Counted from the stretch's first letter, positions 8,515 to 17,079 are shown. The stretch is 64,000 nt of DNA from Psychrobacillus sp044762745 (GCF_044762745.1 NZ_JBIWEX010000027.1:1-64000), one strand, 5' to 3'. The notes: a model not told the origin generated them from the sequence alone. Translations and numbers: made by a program.

Positions 8515-9900
8515 TTATGCTTTTTCTGTAACTGATTGTTGATCTTTGGAAAATGTATTATCAACTTCTCCTTTGAAGAAGTTTTTACCGTAAATTAATA
8601 AACAAAGTAGAATACCTACAGCAAAAGCCCATGTAGCACCTTTGATACAAAGAACAGCAGCAATAATGCCTGCGATACCTAAATCTGTTTGGCTGCGCGC
8701 TTCAAGTACACCAACTTTCACACTTACGTAACCTTGAATTAACATAGTTAACGCTAAAGCAACACCTAAGATTGGTTGTACTAAGCTAACGATTGGTAGT
8801 AAGAGTAAACCTGTATTCGTACCCCAACGGAATGATCCAATTCCTCCAAAGAACGAATCCATCGCTTTACGCCCTTTTTTATAACGCTCTATCATTACTA
8901 CTTGCATTGCTGTCCAGTTCGGACCACACATTGTAACGTCTGGACCTAAAATACTCATGAAACTGTTACGCAAACCGAAGATTAAGTGTGCGCGGCTAGG
9001 CTGATACTCAAGTTTTTCATCTGGACGGGCAGCAGCTCCATCTGCAACTAATACTTTGTTTTGTAATACATCTCCAAATAGTACAATATACGCTGCAAAA
9101 ACTGTAGGTAATCCAGTAACGAACATGAGTAATGGTGGTAAACCTAACCCAAATATTGTGTATTCATTCCACAATGTTATGAAATCTGGAGATGAAAAAC
9201 CCCATTCAATTTTTGGCCAAGATGCTTCACCAAACAATGGTGCAATAATTACCGCGATAATGATAACTGGGAAGATTCCTAGTTTAGCAATCGTACCCCA
9301 GAATGGGTTGCTTTTTTGGAATGTAGCAAAATGTTTAGAGAATAAAAGATAGAAACCAATTCCTATTGCAATTGTAATTGTCCAAGGAAAATCGTCAAAT
9401 TTACCACCTATTTGGAAGACAGAAATAACTGCCGCTAAACCTGCACCAAGGATAATTCCTGATTTCATAGCCGAAGGAATTAATTGAACTACTTTTGTCG
9501 CTAAGCCTGTCGCACCAAGGAATATGGAGAGCAAACCAAGCGTCAACTGGAAGGCAATTAGCGAATGAACTCGTTCTGGTCCTTCAGGGAACTGTTGACA
9601 GTATAGTACGATTAACGGAATTGCTGGTGTAATCCAACCGGGTACAACTGGGTCACCAAGTAAATGGTGAGTCAAATAGAAAAGTCCGTTTAAAATGACA
9701 ATTGCTAGAGCTACTTCAAATGGCATTCCAAGCAAGCTGGTTAATAGCGGAATCGCTGATAAATCAACCGCACACATAAGTAGTCCTTGAACATAGTCTG
9801 GCCATTCAAAACGATAATGAATAAAAGGTAAACGAATTTTAAAAGGTCCTGCTGGTATGTATGGAGCCTCTTCTCCATATTTCCTATCTTTCCATTTCAT
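8515..9900 (-). CDS. SLC23/NCS2-type permease
   Basis: This is a membrane protein of 461 residues with about 12 hydrophobic segments. The layout recalls the xanthine/uracil permease superfamily: an N-terminal DYVQGLLMCAVDLSAIPLL, a GDPVVPGWITPAIPLIVLY segment and a C-terminal GxGSxxxGTNTGLLLLP. The first 30 residues are cytoplasmic and proline-rich. It is the first gene of an operon with ALDH and ADH, downstream of a LacI regulator in the same direction. The substrate is unknown: NCS2 members carry nucleobases or ascorbate, but the neighbours suggest a compound broken down through an aldehyde. AGGGGG lies upstream of ATG 9900. Confidence 0.75.
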   Translation of the reverse strand: MKWKDRKYGEEAPYIPAGPFKIRLPFIHYRFEWPDYVQGLLMCAVDLSAIPLLTSLLGMPFEVALAIVILNGLFYLTHHLLGDPVVPGWITPAIPLIVLYCQQFPEGPERVHSLIAFQLTLGLLSIFLGATGLATKVVQLIPSAMKSGIILGAGLAAVISVFQIGGKFDDFPWTITIAIGIGFYLLFSKHFATFQKSNPFWGTIAKLGIFPVIIIAVIIAPLFGEASWPKIEWGFSSPDFITLWNEYTIFGLGLPPLLMFVTGLPTVFAAYIVLFGDVLQNKVLVADGAAARPDEKLEYQPSRAHLIFGLRNSFMSILGPDVTMCGPNWTAMQVVMIERYKKGRKAMDSFFGGIGSFRWGTNTGLLLLPIVSLVQPILGVALALTMLIQGYVSVKVGVLEARSQTDLGIAGIIAAVLCIKGATWAFAVGILLCLLIYGKNFFKGEVDNTFSKDQQSVTEKA

Positions 9901-9973
9901 AAACTAATTTCTCCCCCTGTCATCAAATGAAACCCCTTACAAAACTGAATAAAAAAATGGAAGTTAAAATCTG

Positions 9974-10036
9974 AAATGAATGCGTAACCATTTATGAAGA
10001 AAAAATATTCTATGAAAAATGGTTACGTATTCATTT
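9974..10036. promoter_or_regulatory. long inverted repeat between lacI-type gene and permease operon
   Basis: The 20-mer at 9974-9993 (AAATGAATGCGTAACCATTT) is the reverse complement of 10017-10036 at 19 of 20 positions, with a 23-nt AT-rich spacer. It lies 74-136 bp upstream of the permease ATG. Each arm carries GGTTACG-type sequence that could be an operator for the adjacent LacI regulator, placed to allow binding at two sites. The hairpin could instead attenuate transcription coming from the regulator gene, although no T-run follows it. Confidence 0.55.
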
Positions 10037-10074
10037 TGGCGATAAATATAAAACAAACCTTTTAAAAGTTTGTT

Positions 10075-11067
10075 TTATACTTTCCGCGTCGTGCTTCTAT
10101 CAAACACTTTAACAGATTCAGTGATTTGTATGCAACTATTTTTTTTATTTTCAATCATTTCAATTAACTTGTAAATAGCTAAATAACCAAGGTTTTGCTC
10201 GGAGATGCTACCGACAGTAGTAAGTTGAACCAAACCGTGTCTACTCAAATCCACATTATCAATTCCGATGATACTAATATCTTCTGGGATAGTGAAATCT
10301 TCTTGAATTGCAATGTCTATTAAATATAAAGCAAGAGAATCTGCACCCGCGCAAATAGCGGTCGGGCGATGTTCCAGTTGCATTAATTCATGAAAAGCAT
10401 GTGAAATATCTTGTTTGGAAGTGTCTGTATTAAAAATATACTGTTTAGGTAGAGGTAATTTATAATCTTTCATCGCTTGAAGGAATCCAAGATACCGGTT
10501 GTTGAATGTACTAACAGACAATGTTCCACCAACCCACGCAATGGCTGTATGACCTTGTTCAATCATATGCTTTGCTGATAAATAACCTGCTTCGTAATTA
10601 TTGATTTCTACAAAATACTCATTCTTTTTATGTTTTCGATTATATGTAATAAAAGGAATATCCATTCGAGAAAGTTTATCGAATATCGGATCGTCTAATA
10701 ATATACATGATAAAATAACACCGTCAACCTTATGCTCGATGGCAGTTGCGTATGCTTCATTTAACTTTTCGTCATTCACGAATTGTACATTAACACGGTA
10801 ACCCATTTCAGTGGCATAATTGACGATGGCAGATGTCGTGTCAACAAAAAATGGATTGTGTAGTGGCCCTGATAAAAGAGCAATCGTACCGGTTTTATTT
10901 TGTACGAGAGAACGTGCATGTCCATTTGGGACATAGTTTAGATCGTTGATTGCTTTCATAACTTTATCAAAAGTAGGCTTTTTAACAAATTCCGGAGAAT
11001 TTAAAACACGTGAAACAGTCGTTTGAGAGACCCCTGCGTGCTTTGCTACGTCTTTCGATGATACCAA
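10075..11067 (-). CDS. LacI-family transcriptional regulator
   Basis: The N-terminal helix-turn-helix SSKDVAKHAGVSQTTVSRVL and hinge helix NGHARSLVQN are classic LacI/GalR. A periplasmic-binding-like sensor fold follows from about residue 60 (TIALLSGPLHNPFF, DGVILSCILLDDP, CAGADSLALYLIDIA, DISIIGIDNV). It is 330 residues with a TTG start at 11067 and GGAGGG 8 bp upstream. It is encoded just upstream of, and in the same direction as, the permease-ALDH-ADH operon, with a large inverted repeat between, so it most likely controls that operon in response to the substrate or a metabolite. Confidence 0.9.
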   Translation of the reverse strand: MVSSKDVAKHAGVSQTTVSRVLNSPEFVKKPTFDKVMKAINDLNYVPNGHARSLVQNKTGTIALLSGPLHNPFFVDTTSAIVNYATEMGYRVNVQFVNDEKLNEAYATAIEHKVDGVILSCILLDDPIFDKLSRMDIPFITYNRKHKKNEYFVEINNYEAGYLSAKHMIEQGHTAIAWVGGTLSVSTFNNRYLGFLQAMKDYKLPLPKQYIFNTDTSKQDISHAFHELMQLEHRPTAICAGADSLALYLIDIAIQEDFTIPEDISIIGIDNVDLSRHGLVQLTTVGSISEQNLGYLAIYKLIEMIENKKNSCIQITESVKVFDRSTTRKV

Positions 11068-11182
11068 AATAATCCCTCCTTTTGTATGAAGTAATGTATA
11101 GTGATAACTATATAAGGAATCTAGTAAGATGACTACTAAATATTATAAAATCTAAAGATGAAAAAGGAAGAGAGGGTTACAA

Positions 11183-11947
11183 ATGTGTTTAATCAATTTT
11201 CAATTTCACGACCACCCAAACTATAAATTGATCGTTGTGGCAAATCGGGATGAGTTTTATGATCGGAAAACGGAACCCGCACACTTTTGGGAGGATGCCC
11301 CGAATTTATTAGCTGGTCGAGATTTAGTCGGATTAGGAACTTGGCTAGGTATTACAAAAGAAGGGAAATTTGCGGCATTAACTAATTATCGCAATCCTCT
11401 CGAAGTAGGGGATGGGAAGACTTCACGTGGTGAAATTGTACTAAATTTTTTGGTTGGTAATCTTTCATCAGAGGAATATCTTCATTCTTTAGATAGGAAC
11501 AAAGAAAAGTACAATGGGTTCAACTTGATTTTAGGTAATCCAGGGAAACTTTACTATTATAATAACGTAGAGGGTGAAATTACAGAGATTGATCCGGGAA
11601 CACATGGATTGAGCAATAAATTTTTGAATACAGCGTGGCCAAAAGTGGTTAAGGGAAGGGATAGTTTAAAAGCATATAGTTTAAAGAAGAAAGAAGTTCA
11701 ATTAGATGAACTGTTTGCAATCATGACTGACGCAGAAATGGCTTTGGATGAAGACCTACCAAATACAGGAGTCGGTATTGAACTCGAGCGGAGTTTATCG
11801 GCGCTATTTATCAAAATACCTAATTACGGTACTCGTTGCTCCACGATTATATTAGTGGATCATACTAATCAAGTAACATTTGCAGAACGTACTTACGTGA
11901 ATGGTCAATTTGCTAGTGATAAGCGTTTTTCCTTTCAACTAGCTTAA
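11183..11947 (+). CDS. NRDE/TANGO2-family protein
   Basis: This is a 254-residue member of the NRDE family, named for the motif seen here in VANRDEFYDRKTEPAHFW. MCLI at the extreme N-terminus is also family-typical, with Cys2 as the likely N-terminal nucleophile by analogy with Ntn hydrolases. LAGRDLVGLGTWLGITKEG and ALTNYRNP are conserved further blocks. The bacterial function is unsettled; eukaryotic TANGO2 is linked to heme and lipid homeostasis. GAGAGGG precedes the ATG. It is monocistronic, next to a tRNA cluster on the other strand. Confidence 0.85.
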   Translation: MCLINFQFHDHPNYKLIVVANRDEFYDRKTEPAHFWEDAPNLLAGRDLVGLGTWLGITKEGKFAALTNYRNPLEVGDGKTSRGEIVLNFLVGNLSSEEYLHSLDRNKEKYNGFNLILGNPGKLYYYNNVEGEITEIDPGTHGLSNKFLNTAWPKVVKGRDSLKAYSLKKKEVQLDELFAIMTDAEMALDEDLPNTGVGIELERSLSALFIKIPNYGTRCSTIILVDHTNQVTFAERTYVNGQFASDKRFSFQLA

Positions 11948-12021
11948 ATTATTACTTATTTAGGGCAAAAAAAAATAACCATTCATAAGTTAAATACTTA
12001 GAAAGGTTAACATTTTAAAAT

Positions 12022-12095
12022 TGGAGCGGGTGAAGAGAATCGAACTCTCATCATCAGCTTGGAAGGCTGAGGTTTTACCACTAAACTACACCCGC
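12022..12095 (-). tRNA. tRNA-Gly (anticodon TCC)
   Basis: The minus strand gives a 74-nt cloverleaf with 7-bp acceptor stem GCGGGTG/CACCCGC, anticodon loop CTTCCAA, TTCGATTC T-loop and encoded CCA at 12022-12024. It is the last tRNA of the cluster in transcription order. Confidence 0.95.
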
Positions 12096-12102
12096 ATTAT
12101 TA

Positions 12103-12178
12103 TGGTGGCTCAGGACGGAATCGAACCGCCGACACAAGGATTTTCAGTCCTTTGCTCTACCGACTGAGCTACTGAGCC
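12103..12178 (-). tRNA. tRNA-Phe (anticodon GAA)
   Basis: The minus strand gives a 76-nt cloverleaf with acceptor GGCTCAG/CTGAGCC, anticodon loop CTGAAAA, GGTTCGATTCC T-arm and encoded CCA. Confidence 0.95.
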
Positions 12179-12251
12179 GCTTCGATTTACGCTAAGCTGA
12201 CAAAAAGATGTTTGCTTATCCTAAATCTCAAACTAATAAATTTATAAAAAA

Positions 12252-12327
12252 TGGCGGTCCCGACCGGGATCGAACCGGCGATCTCCTGCGTGACAGGCAG
12301 GCATGTTAACCGCTACACCACGGGACC
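12252..12327 (-). tRNA. tRNA-Asp (anticodon GTC)
   Basis: The minus strand gives a 76-nt cloverleaf with acceptor GGTCCCG/CGGGACC, anticodon loop CTGTCAC, GGTTCGATCC T-arm and encoded CCA. Confidence 0.95.
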
Positions 12328-12330
12328 ATT

Positions 12331-12393
<63 letters not shown>

Positions 12394-12407
<14 letters not shown>

Positions 12408-12542
12408 ATAATAATATACTTACAAACATCAAATTGCTACACTAGAAGAAAGTAGGACACCTGCTTCGACTACGTCTGCATCGGTGTTAATCGTCATCTT
12501 CGTTTGACGATTTGCTCCACCCCGCGATAATAGTATACTTAC
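12394..12542. repeat. 30-bp direct repeat flanking an 89-bp insert at the tRNA-fMet 5' end
   Basis: The sequence at 12394-12423 recurs at 12513-12542 with one mismatch. Each copy contains the first 13-14 nt of tRNA-fMet (CGCGGGGTGGAGCA on the minus strand) plus about 16 nt of its 5' flank; only the copy at 12394 continues into a whole tRNA. The 89 bp between the copies form two hairpins: ACACC..GGTGT with inner TGC/GCA and GAC/GTC pairs (12457-12487), and ATCGTCA-8 nt-TGACGAT (12490-12511). Confidence 0.8.
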
Positions 12543-12557
12543 TAATGATTTTAAAAA

Positions 12558-12650
12558 TGGAGGAGGAAGAGGGATTCGAACCCCCGCGCGGTATGACCCG
12601 CCTGTCGGTTTTCAAGACCGATCCCTTCAGCCAGACTTGGGTATTCCTCC
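12558..12650 (-). tRNA. tRNA-Ser (anticodon TGA)
   Basis: This is a 93-nt class II tRNA on the minus strand with acceptor GGAGGAA/TTCCTCC, anticodon loop CTTGAAA, a long GC-rich variable arm, a GGGTTCGAATCCC T-arm and encoded CCA. It is the first tRNA of the cluster in transcription order. Confidence 0.95.
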
Positions 12651-12721
12651 GTGTTACTTGTATGTTTCACTAATAATTATCAGCGACATATTATATTATA
12701 AACTGCCTTCCTGATAAATGC

Positions 12722-12754
12722 AATGCTTTTTTTATATAAATTTAAAAAAGCATT
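12722..12754. other. AT-rich hairpin upstream of the tRNA cluster
   Basis: AATGCTTTTTT and AAAAAAGCATT form a stem around a 10-nt AT-rich loop. It may act as a terminator in either direction or simply reflect base composition. It separates the tRNA cluster from the next minus-strand gene. Confidence 0.35.
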
Positions 12755-12797
12755 TTAATTGTTTTATTTTACTAATATAAACTATTTAATTAAAAAA

Positions 12798-12817
12798 GCA
12801 CCTCTAACTAGAGATGC
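12798..12817 (-). terminator. terminator of the acidic hypothetical gene
   Basis: On the minus strand GCATCTCT-AGTT-AGAGGTGC is followed by TTTTTTAATT, just after the stop codon at 12827. This is a standard intrinsic terminator. Confidence 0.85.
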
Positions 12818-12826
12818 CATCCTAAT

Positions 12827-13465
12827 TTACTCGTTTATAATTTCTTCGTAGCCTACCATTTTATCCAGATGGCTGGCAATCATTGCGATGATCGTACTTC
12901 CCTCTTCTTTTTTAAAGCTAAAGTTACTTTCGTCCTCGAAGAACTCGGAGTCTTCCGTCCAGATACGGTTAACTCTTCGTAGAACGCCATCTCCATTTGC
13001 GCTGTCGATACCAAATTGATAGGTTACTTCAATCTTATCCTCAATATAGAAAGCAGTAACTTCTGGAGTTTCCCATTCAACGTCAATTTCTTCTAGCGTA
13101 ATTTCACCATCTAGCACTTCGTATTCCTCTTCTAAATCATAATAATCGTCGTCATCGTCCATAGATTCATGAAATCTTTCATGAACGGCCTCAATTATAT
13201 CCATAATATCATCTAAAATAATTCTTGTTGGTTGTTGGAGTATTGTATCAAAACTCTCTTCGTAAAATTCTTCATTATAAGGGTCGAAAAACAGAGTAAA
13301 AAAATATTCTCTTTCATCTATATCCGTTTCGACAAAAAATTCAATTCGTGGATGCTTTGAAGCCTGATTTATACTCATATGTCCACGTTTGTCATATTCC
13401 TCGCAAATGGATTCCAATTGTTCCTGAAGCTCACTAGCTACTCTGTTAAACCATTCCATTGACAT
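12827..13465 (-). CDS. acidic hypothetical protein, 212 residues
   Basis: The product is soluble and very acidic. It has a coiled-coil-prone N-terminus (WFNRVASELQEQLESICEEY), alternating beta-strand-like segments and a central DDDDDYYDLEEEYE stretch near residues 101-115. No catalytic motif, signal peptide or membrane segment is visible and I do not recognise the family. GAGGCGAAG lies before ATG 13465, and a clean terminator follows the gene, so it is a real single-gene unit. Confidence 0.7.
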   Translation of the reverse strand: MSMEWFNRVASELQEQLESICEEYDKRGHMSINQASKHPRIEFFVETDIDEREYFFTLFFDPYNEEFYEESFDTILQQPTRIILDDIMDIIEAVHERFHESMDDDDDYYDLEEEYEVLDGEITLEEIDVEWETPEVTAFYIEDKIEVTYQFGIDSANGDGVLRRVNRIWTEDSEFFEDESNFSFKKEEGSTIIAMIASHLDKMVGYEEIINE

Positions 13466-13633
13466 ATCATCTTCGCCTCTTTTGTAGTATTTTTCCTCTT
13501 CTATCTTTTCCAGAATTGTTGATTTAATTCATGCTATTTAAAACGTTTTTTTGTTAGTTATACTGAATAGTTTTAGTTTGAATGGGGACGATAATTGACG
13601 TATGACCTTATTTAAAAAGAAGGAGGAATAAAA

Positions 13634-13867
13634 ATGACTAAAAACACTCCAAAGCCAGATGATCGTTCTGATAATGTAGAAAAGCTTCAAGATATGGTGA
13701 AGAATACAAAGGACAATATGGAAGCAGCTGAAGAATTAATGGCTTATACTAATGGTAAGGAACGAGAGGCACTCAAACAGAAAAATGAACGTCGTGAAAA
13801 GAGTCTTGAAGGCTTTAGAAAAGAGATTATCGATGAAGAGAATGCGCGAAAAAACGGTTATTCATAA
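13634..13867 (+). CDS. tlp: small acid-soluble spore protein Tlp
   Basis: The 77-residue hydrophilic protein contains PDDRSDNVEKLQDMV near the N-terminus and ENARKNGYS at the end, which closely match Tlp of Bacillus species. Tlp is made in the forespore late in sporulation and degraded on germination. It is highly charged with no aromatic core, as expected of an unfolded spore protein. GAAGGAGG lies 8 bp before the ATG. TGAATA at 13564-13569 could be part of a sigma-G -35 element, but I cannot find a convincing -10. A perfect terminator follows. This gene is the clearest proof that the organism forms spores. Confidence 0.93.
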   Translation: MTKNTPKPDDRSDNVEKLQDMVKNTKDNMEAAEELMAYTNGKEREALKQKNERREKSLEGFRKEIIDEENARKNGYS

Positions 13868-13875
13868 TAATTAGT

Positions 13876-13907
13876 AAAAAGATGGAGAAAAATTCTCCAT
13901 CTTTTTT
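13876..13907 (+). terminator. tlp terminator
   Basis: AAAGATGGAGAA and its complement form a stem with a short A-rich loop, followed by a T-run, 9 bp after the tlp stop. Confidence 0.9.
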
Positions 13908-13997
13908 AATTGCCAAACTTATCTCGTTTATATGAACATAGGTGCTTCTTTTTTGGACAATCTAAGTGAAAGAAGAAAGCTGCATGAGGTGATGTTC

Positions 13998-15530
13998 ATG
14001 ATAATTGAAAGGTCGTCTGAATGGAAAGAAGGTTTCATAAATAGAGTAGAAAATCAGGAACCATGGGATAATTGGACATTATATAAGATGAGTTATGAAG
14101 TAGTAAAAGCCAACCTCATTACGGATTTTTCTGGTCTTCAATCACCTAAATACTTACCAAACCTTACCCCACTAGCTCACCAATTAGAAGTGGCAGAAAC
14201 GGTTATCTCTAGGATGAATGGAAAAGCGATTCTCGCAGATGAGGTTGGTCTCGGTAAAACGATTGAAGCAGGATTGATATTAAAAGAATATCTCATCCGT
14301 GGGCTCGTAAAGAAAGTATTAATTTTGGCACCAGCTTCTTTGATCAATCAATGGGTGGAAGAATTGAACTACAAGTTTTACATTCCCGCAATTGCCTACA
14401 AAAAAAATACACCAATCGATTACTACGATGTAGTTGTCATGAGTATGGATACCGCCAAAAAAAGCCCACATAAAGAACTTATATATGCACAAAATTATGA
14501 CATGATTATTATTGACGAAGCACATAAACTTAAAAACCACAAAACGAAAATTTACGAGTTTGTTCAAGGTTTGAAGAAAAAGTTTTGTTTGTTGTTAACA
14601 GCAACCCCTGTTCAAAATAACGTATTCGAACTATTTTACCTCATTTCTCTGCTTAAGCCGGGCCATCTAGGTAATTACGAGACATTTCAATCCTCATTTT
14701 CTGCTAGTAAACACAGTCTGGAACACGATGAATACTTAAGAGAATTGGTTAATCAAGTAATGGTAAGAAATAGAAGAGAAGAGACTGGTATTGAATGGAC
14801 AAGTCGTCGTGTTCAAACTATTCCAATTGAGTTTACGGATGAAGAAAGAGAAGTTTATGATTTGTTATTAGAGCTTAAAAATGTCTCGTCTGTCTTTTCG
14901 GGTGCATTTTCGATGATTACTTTGCAAAAGGAAATGTGTAGCAGTAAAGAAGCAACTTATTTGACATTAACAAAAATGCGTCAAAACTGTACCAACCAAG
15001 AGGAAATTGACTTCGTTGACGGTATTATTCAAAAACTAATGGGATTGGAAATAAATTCGAAGGCAGAAAAAGTGTATGAGATTATTTCCGAAGCAAACGA
15101 TAAGGTCATTATCTTTACAGAATATAAAGCCAGTCAAGTTTACTTACAGTGGTATTTAAATTCCAAGGGCATCACAAGTGTACCCTTCAACGGGCAGTTT
15201 AATAAGAGCAAAAGAGAATATATGAAGCATCTTTTTAAAGAAAAATTTCAAGTGTTAATAGCAACTGAGTCCGGTGGAGAAGGGATTAACCTCCAATTTT
15301 GTCATCACGTCATAAATTATGATTTGCCGTGGAATCCGATGAAACTAGAACAACGAATTGGACGTGTCCATCGATTAGGGCAAGAACATGATGTTCATAT
15401 TTACAATTTAGCGATCGAAAATACAATTGAAAAAGATATTTTAGATTTACTTTACGTTAAATTAGATGTCTTTGAAAAAGTAGTAGGGGAGCTGGACGAT
15501 ATTTTATCAACTTTTAAGAAGACAATTTGA
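13998..15530 (+). CDS. yqhH: SNF2-family helicase-like ATPase YqhH
   Basis: This is a SNF2/superfamily 2 double-domain ATPase of 510 residues. Motif I is ADEVGLGKTIEAG, motif II IIIDEAHKLKN, motif III LLTATP, and the C-terminal lobe has ATESGGEGINLQF and EQRIGRVHRLGQ (motifs V and VI). The family moves along duplex DNA or remodels protein-nucleic acid complexes. It matches B. subtilis YqhH, whose role is unknown. I start it at ATG 13998, with GAGGTG 6 bp upstream; an in-frame ATG at 13932 lacks an RBS. It is followed by yqhG with 11 bp between, the same pairing as in B. subtilis. Confidence 0.88.
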   Translation: MIIERSSEWKEGFINRVENQEPWDNWTLYKMSYEVVKANLITDFSGLQSPKYLPNLTPLAHQLEVAETVISRMNGKAILADEVGLGKTIEAGLILKEYLIRGLVKKVLILAPASLINQWVEELNYKFYIPAIAYKKNTPIDYYDVVVMSMDTAKKSPHKELIYAQNYDMIIIDEAHKLKNHKTKIYEFVQGLKKKFCLLLTATPVQNNVFELFYLISLLKPGHLGNYETFQSSFSASKHSLEHDEYLRELVNQVMVRNRREETGIEWTSRRVQTIPIEFTDEEREVYDLLLELKNVSSVFSGAFSMITLQKEMCSSKEATYLTLTKMRQNCTNQEEIDFVDGIIQKLMGLEINSKAEKVYEIISEANDKVIIFTEYKASQVYLQWYLNSKGITSVPFNGQFNKSKREYMKHLFKEKFQVLIATESGGEGINLQFCHHVINYDLPWNPMKLEQRIGRVHRLGQEHDVHIYNLAIENTIEKDILDLLYVKLDVFEKVVGELDDILSTFKKTI

Positions 15531-15541
15531 GGAGGACCAAT

Positions 15542-16324
15542 ATGTATCCACAGCAAGTTCACGATTACTTACAGAAATTCTTCAAAGAAAATAATTGTGA
15601 AATAGTAGATGGTAATGAGCACTACATGACGGTTCAATTAACAGTGGATATGGATAAAAAAATTATGAATCGTCCTTTTCATTGGCAGTATATAGAAAAT
15701 ACAAACGGTGTACCAGACCCGGCCCAATTAACTTTAATCACCGACCAAAATAAAATAAGTAAGAATATGAAAGGAGAAGTGGTACATTTCGGTTCTCCTA
15801 GGCTAAATCAGCTTTTTCAAACGACGAAAGAGCTAGGTGCCTATGTACAAATGTATGAACGTGTATTAAACAACTTGGAAACGAAACCTATTTTAACCCC
15901 ATGGCTAGGGGTGAATTATAAAGTGTCTTATTATTGTGACCGAACGAAGGAAATGCTTCATTCTTTAGGCATAAATTTAATGACTGGTGAGGTTATAAAC
16001 GGTTTTCAGGAGTCGTTAGCTACAAAAGAGTTGGATACACAGAAGTCTGAACGGGCATTTCTATTACCATATATTATTAAGCCTATCCGTGCGCTAGATA
16101 GATTAGATGCTGTAATTGAAAATATAATACAACAGGAAGATCACGCATGGGCGGAAGAAGCAAAAGGTAGATGGCAAAAGGATCAAATCATATTAGAGCA
16201 CTTTTACAAAGGAATAGAAGACAAGCCAGAATGTTATGAAATGGAGAAAAAAGCAATGGAAGAACAATACGAGCAAAAAATAAAAATCGACATTGTAAAT
16301 GGTGGATTATTTTACATGAAATGA
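15542..16324 (+). CDS. yqhG: YqhG-family protein of unknown function
   Basis: The 260-residue protein begins MYPQQVHDYLQKFFKENNCEI, is soluble, and ends in a charged helical region. It matches the YqhG family found beside the YqhH ATPase in Bacilli. An ATG at 15527 overlaps the yqhH stop but sits on the RBS; GGAGGA at 15531-15536 makes ATG 15542 the likely start. The constant pairing suggests YqhG is a partner or substrate adaptor of the ATPase; that is inference. A strong terminator follows directly. Confidence 0.82.
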   Translation: MYPQQVHDYLQKFFKENNCEIVDGNEHYMTVQLTVDMDKKIMNRPFHWQYIENTNGVPDPAQLTLITDQNKISKNMKGEVVHFGSPRLNQLFQTTKELGAYVQMYERVLNNLETKPILTPWLGVNYKVSYYCDRTKEMLHSLGINLMTGEVINGFQESLATKELDTQKSERAFLLPYIIKPIRALDRLDAVIENIIQQEDHAWAEEAKGRWQKDQIILEHFYKGIEDKPECYEMEKKAMEEQYEQKIKIDIVNGGLFYMK

Positions 16325-16370
16325 AAAAAGGTACTGCTGAAGAAGGTTTTCCTTTCAGCAGTACCTTTTT
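16325..16370. terminator. bidirectional terminator after yqhG
   Basis: A perfect 17-bp stem (AAAAAGGTACTGCTGAA and complement) with a 12-nt loop and A/T flanks lies between the converging yqhG and GbsR-type genes. Confidence 0.9.
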
Positions 16371-16375
16371 AATGG

Positions 16376-16933
16376 TCAGTCTTTAGAATCGATTTCTGCA
16401 TCGTTCATAATCGGAACGAGTTCAAAAATCTTTTGATCTTCAAAGACATCTACCAAACGTTCGAGCCACTCATAATAATTTTTAATATATTTTAGTTTTT
16501 CGATATCGATTTGGACTTCTTTTTGTAATTCCTCGCTAGCTGTAGGATCTGTTGATAATTGCTCGAGTTCAGCTAATGATTTTTTTATCGCAACTAAATG
16601 AAGCGTAACGGATCTCCGCCATTTGATCGAAAACAGATCGATAAAGCTTTGGTACCAATCATCTGTCACTTTATATAAATCTTTTCGAACACCTTTTTTC
16701 CAAGCGCGTTCGACTAATTTTAAATCAGACAAAGCTCTAACGGAAGTGCTCATGCTTGTTTTACTCATACCAAGCTTTTCCGTCATGTCATCCAATGTTA
16801 ATGGTTCATTTTGAAAAAACATCATTCCGTACTGTCTACCTGCAGAAGGTACCAAACCGTAGAGATGTATATTTTGTGCAATTGTCTCGATAACACGTTC
16901 CCGGGCTTTTTCGAGTTTTTCGTAACCTTCCAT
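16376..16933 (-). CDS. GbsR/OpcR-family MarR-type regulator of opuA
   Basis: The 185-residue protein has a winged helix: LTLDDMTEKLGMSKTSMSTSVRAL around residues 45-70, then WKKGVRKDLYKV. This is the signature of the GbsR family, which senses choline or glycine betaine and represses uptake or synthesis genes. It is divergent from opuAA with a 30-bp-plus palindrome between them, the same arrangement as OpuAR of Bacillus infantis. ATG 16933 is preceded by GGAGGGAAGAC. The C-terminal half is helical and probably forms the dimer. It most likely represses opuA when betaine is plentiful and controls itself through the shared palindrome. Confidence 0.88.
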   Translation of the reverse strand: MEGYEKLEKARERVIETIAQNIHLYGLVPSAGRQYGMMFFQNEPLTLDDMTEKLGMSKTSMSTSVRALSDLKLVERAWKKGVRKDLYKVTDDWYQSFIDLFSIKWRRSVTLHLVAIKKSLAELEQLSTDPTASEELQKEVQIDIEKLKYIKNYYEWLERLVDVFEDQKIFELVPIMNDAEIDSKD

Positions 16934-17029
16934 TTACGTCTTCCCTCCACTGAAATCAGCTTCTCTTCACTAAACTAGCTGACTTTATTAAATGTATTAT
17001 ATCCTTCGTTAAAAAGCAATTTTTTTCTT

Positions 17030-17063
17030 TATAGTTTGTACAGTTTTTACTGTACAAACTATA
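17030..17063. promoter_or_regulatory. perfect palindromic operator between the GbsR-type gene and opuA
   Basis: TATAGTTTGTACAGT and its exact complement (15-bp arms) enclose TTTT. On the minus strand TTGTAC and TATAAA, spaced 18 bp, lie inside the palindrome and form a plausible promoter of the regulator gene. The opuA -35 begins 17 bp to the right. Binding here could block the regulator promoter and affect opuA. Confidence 0.7.
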
Positions 17064-17079
17064 AATAAAGTTATTACGG

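Noticed and set aside
13560..13600. Sigma-G promoter of tlp
   Set aside because: TGAATA is present at 13564, but no good CATACTA-like -10 lies at the correct spacing, so I did not annotate it.
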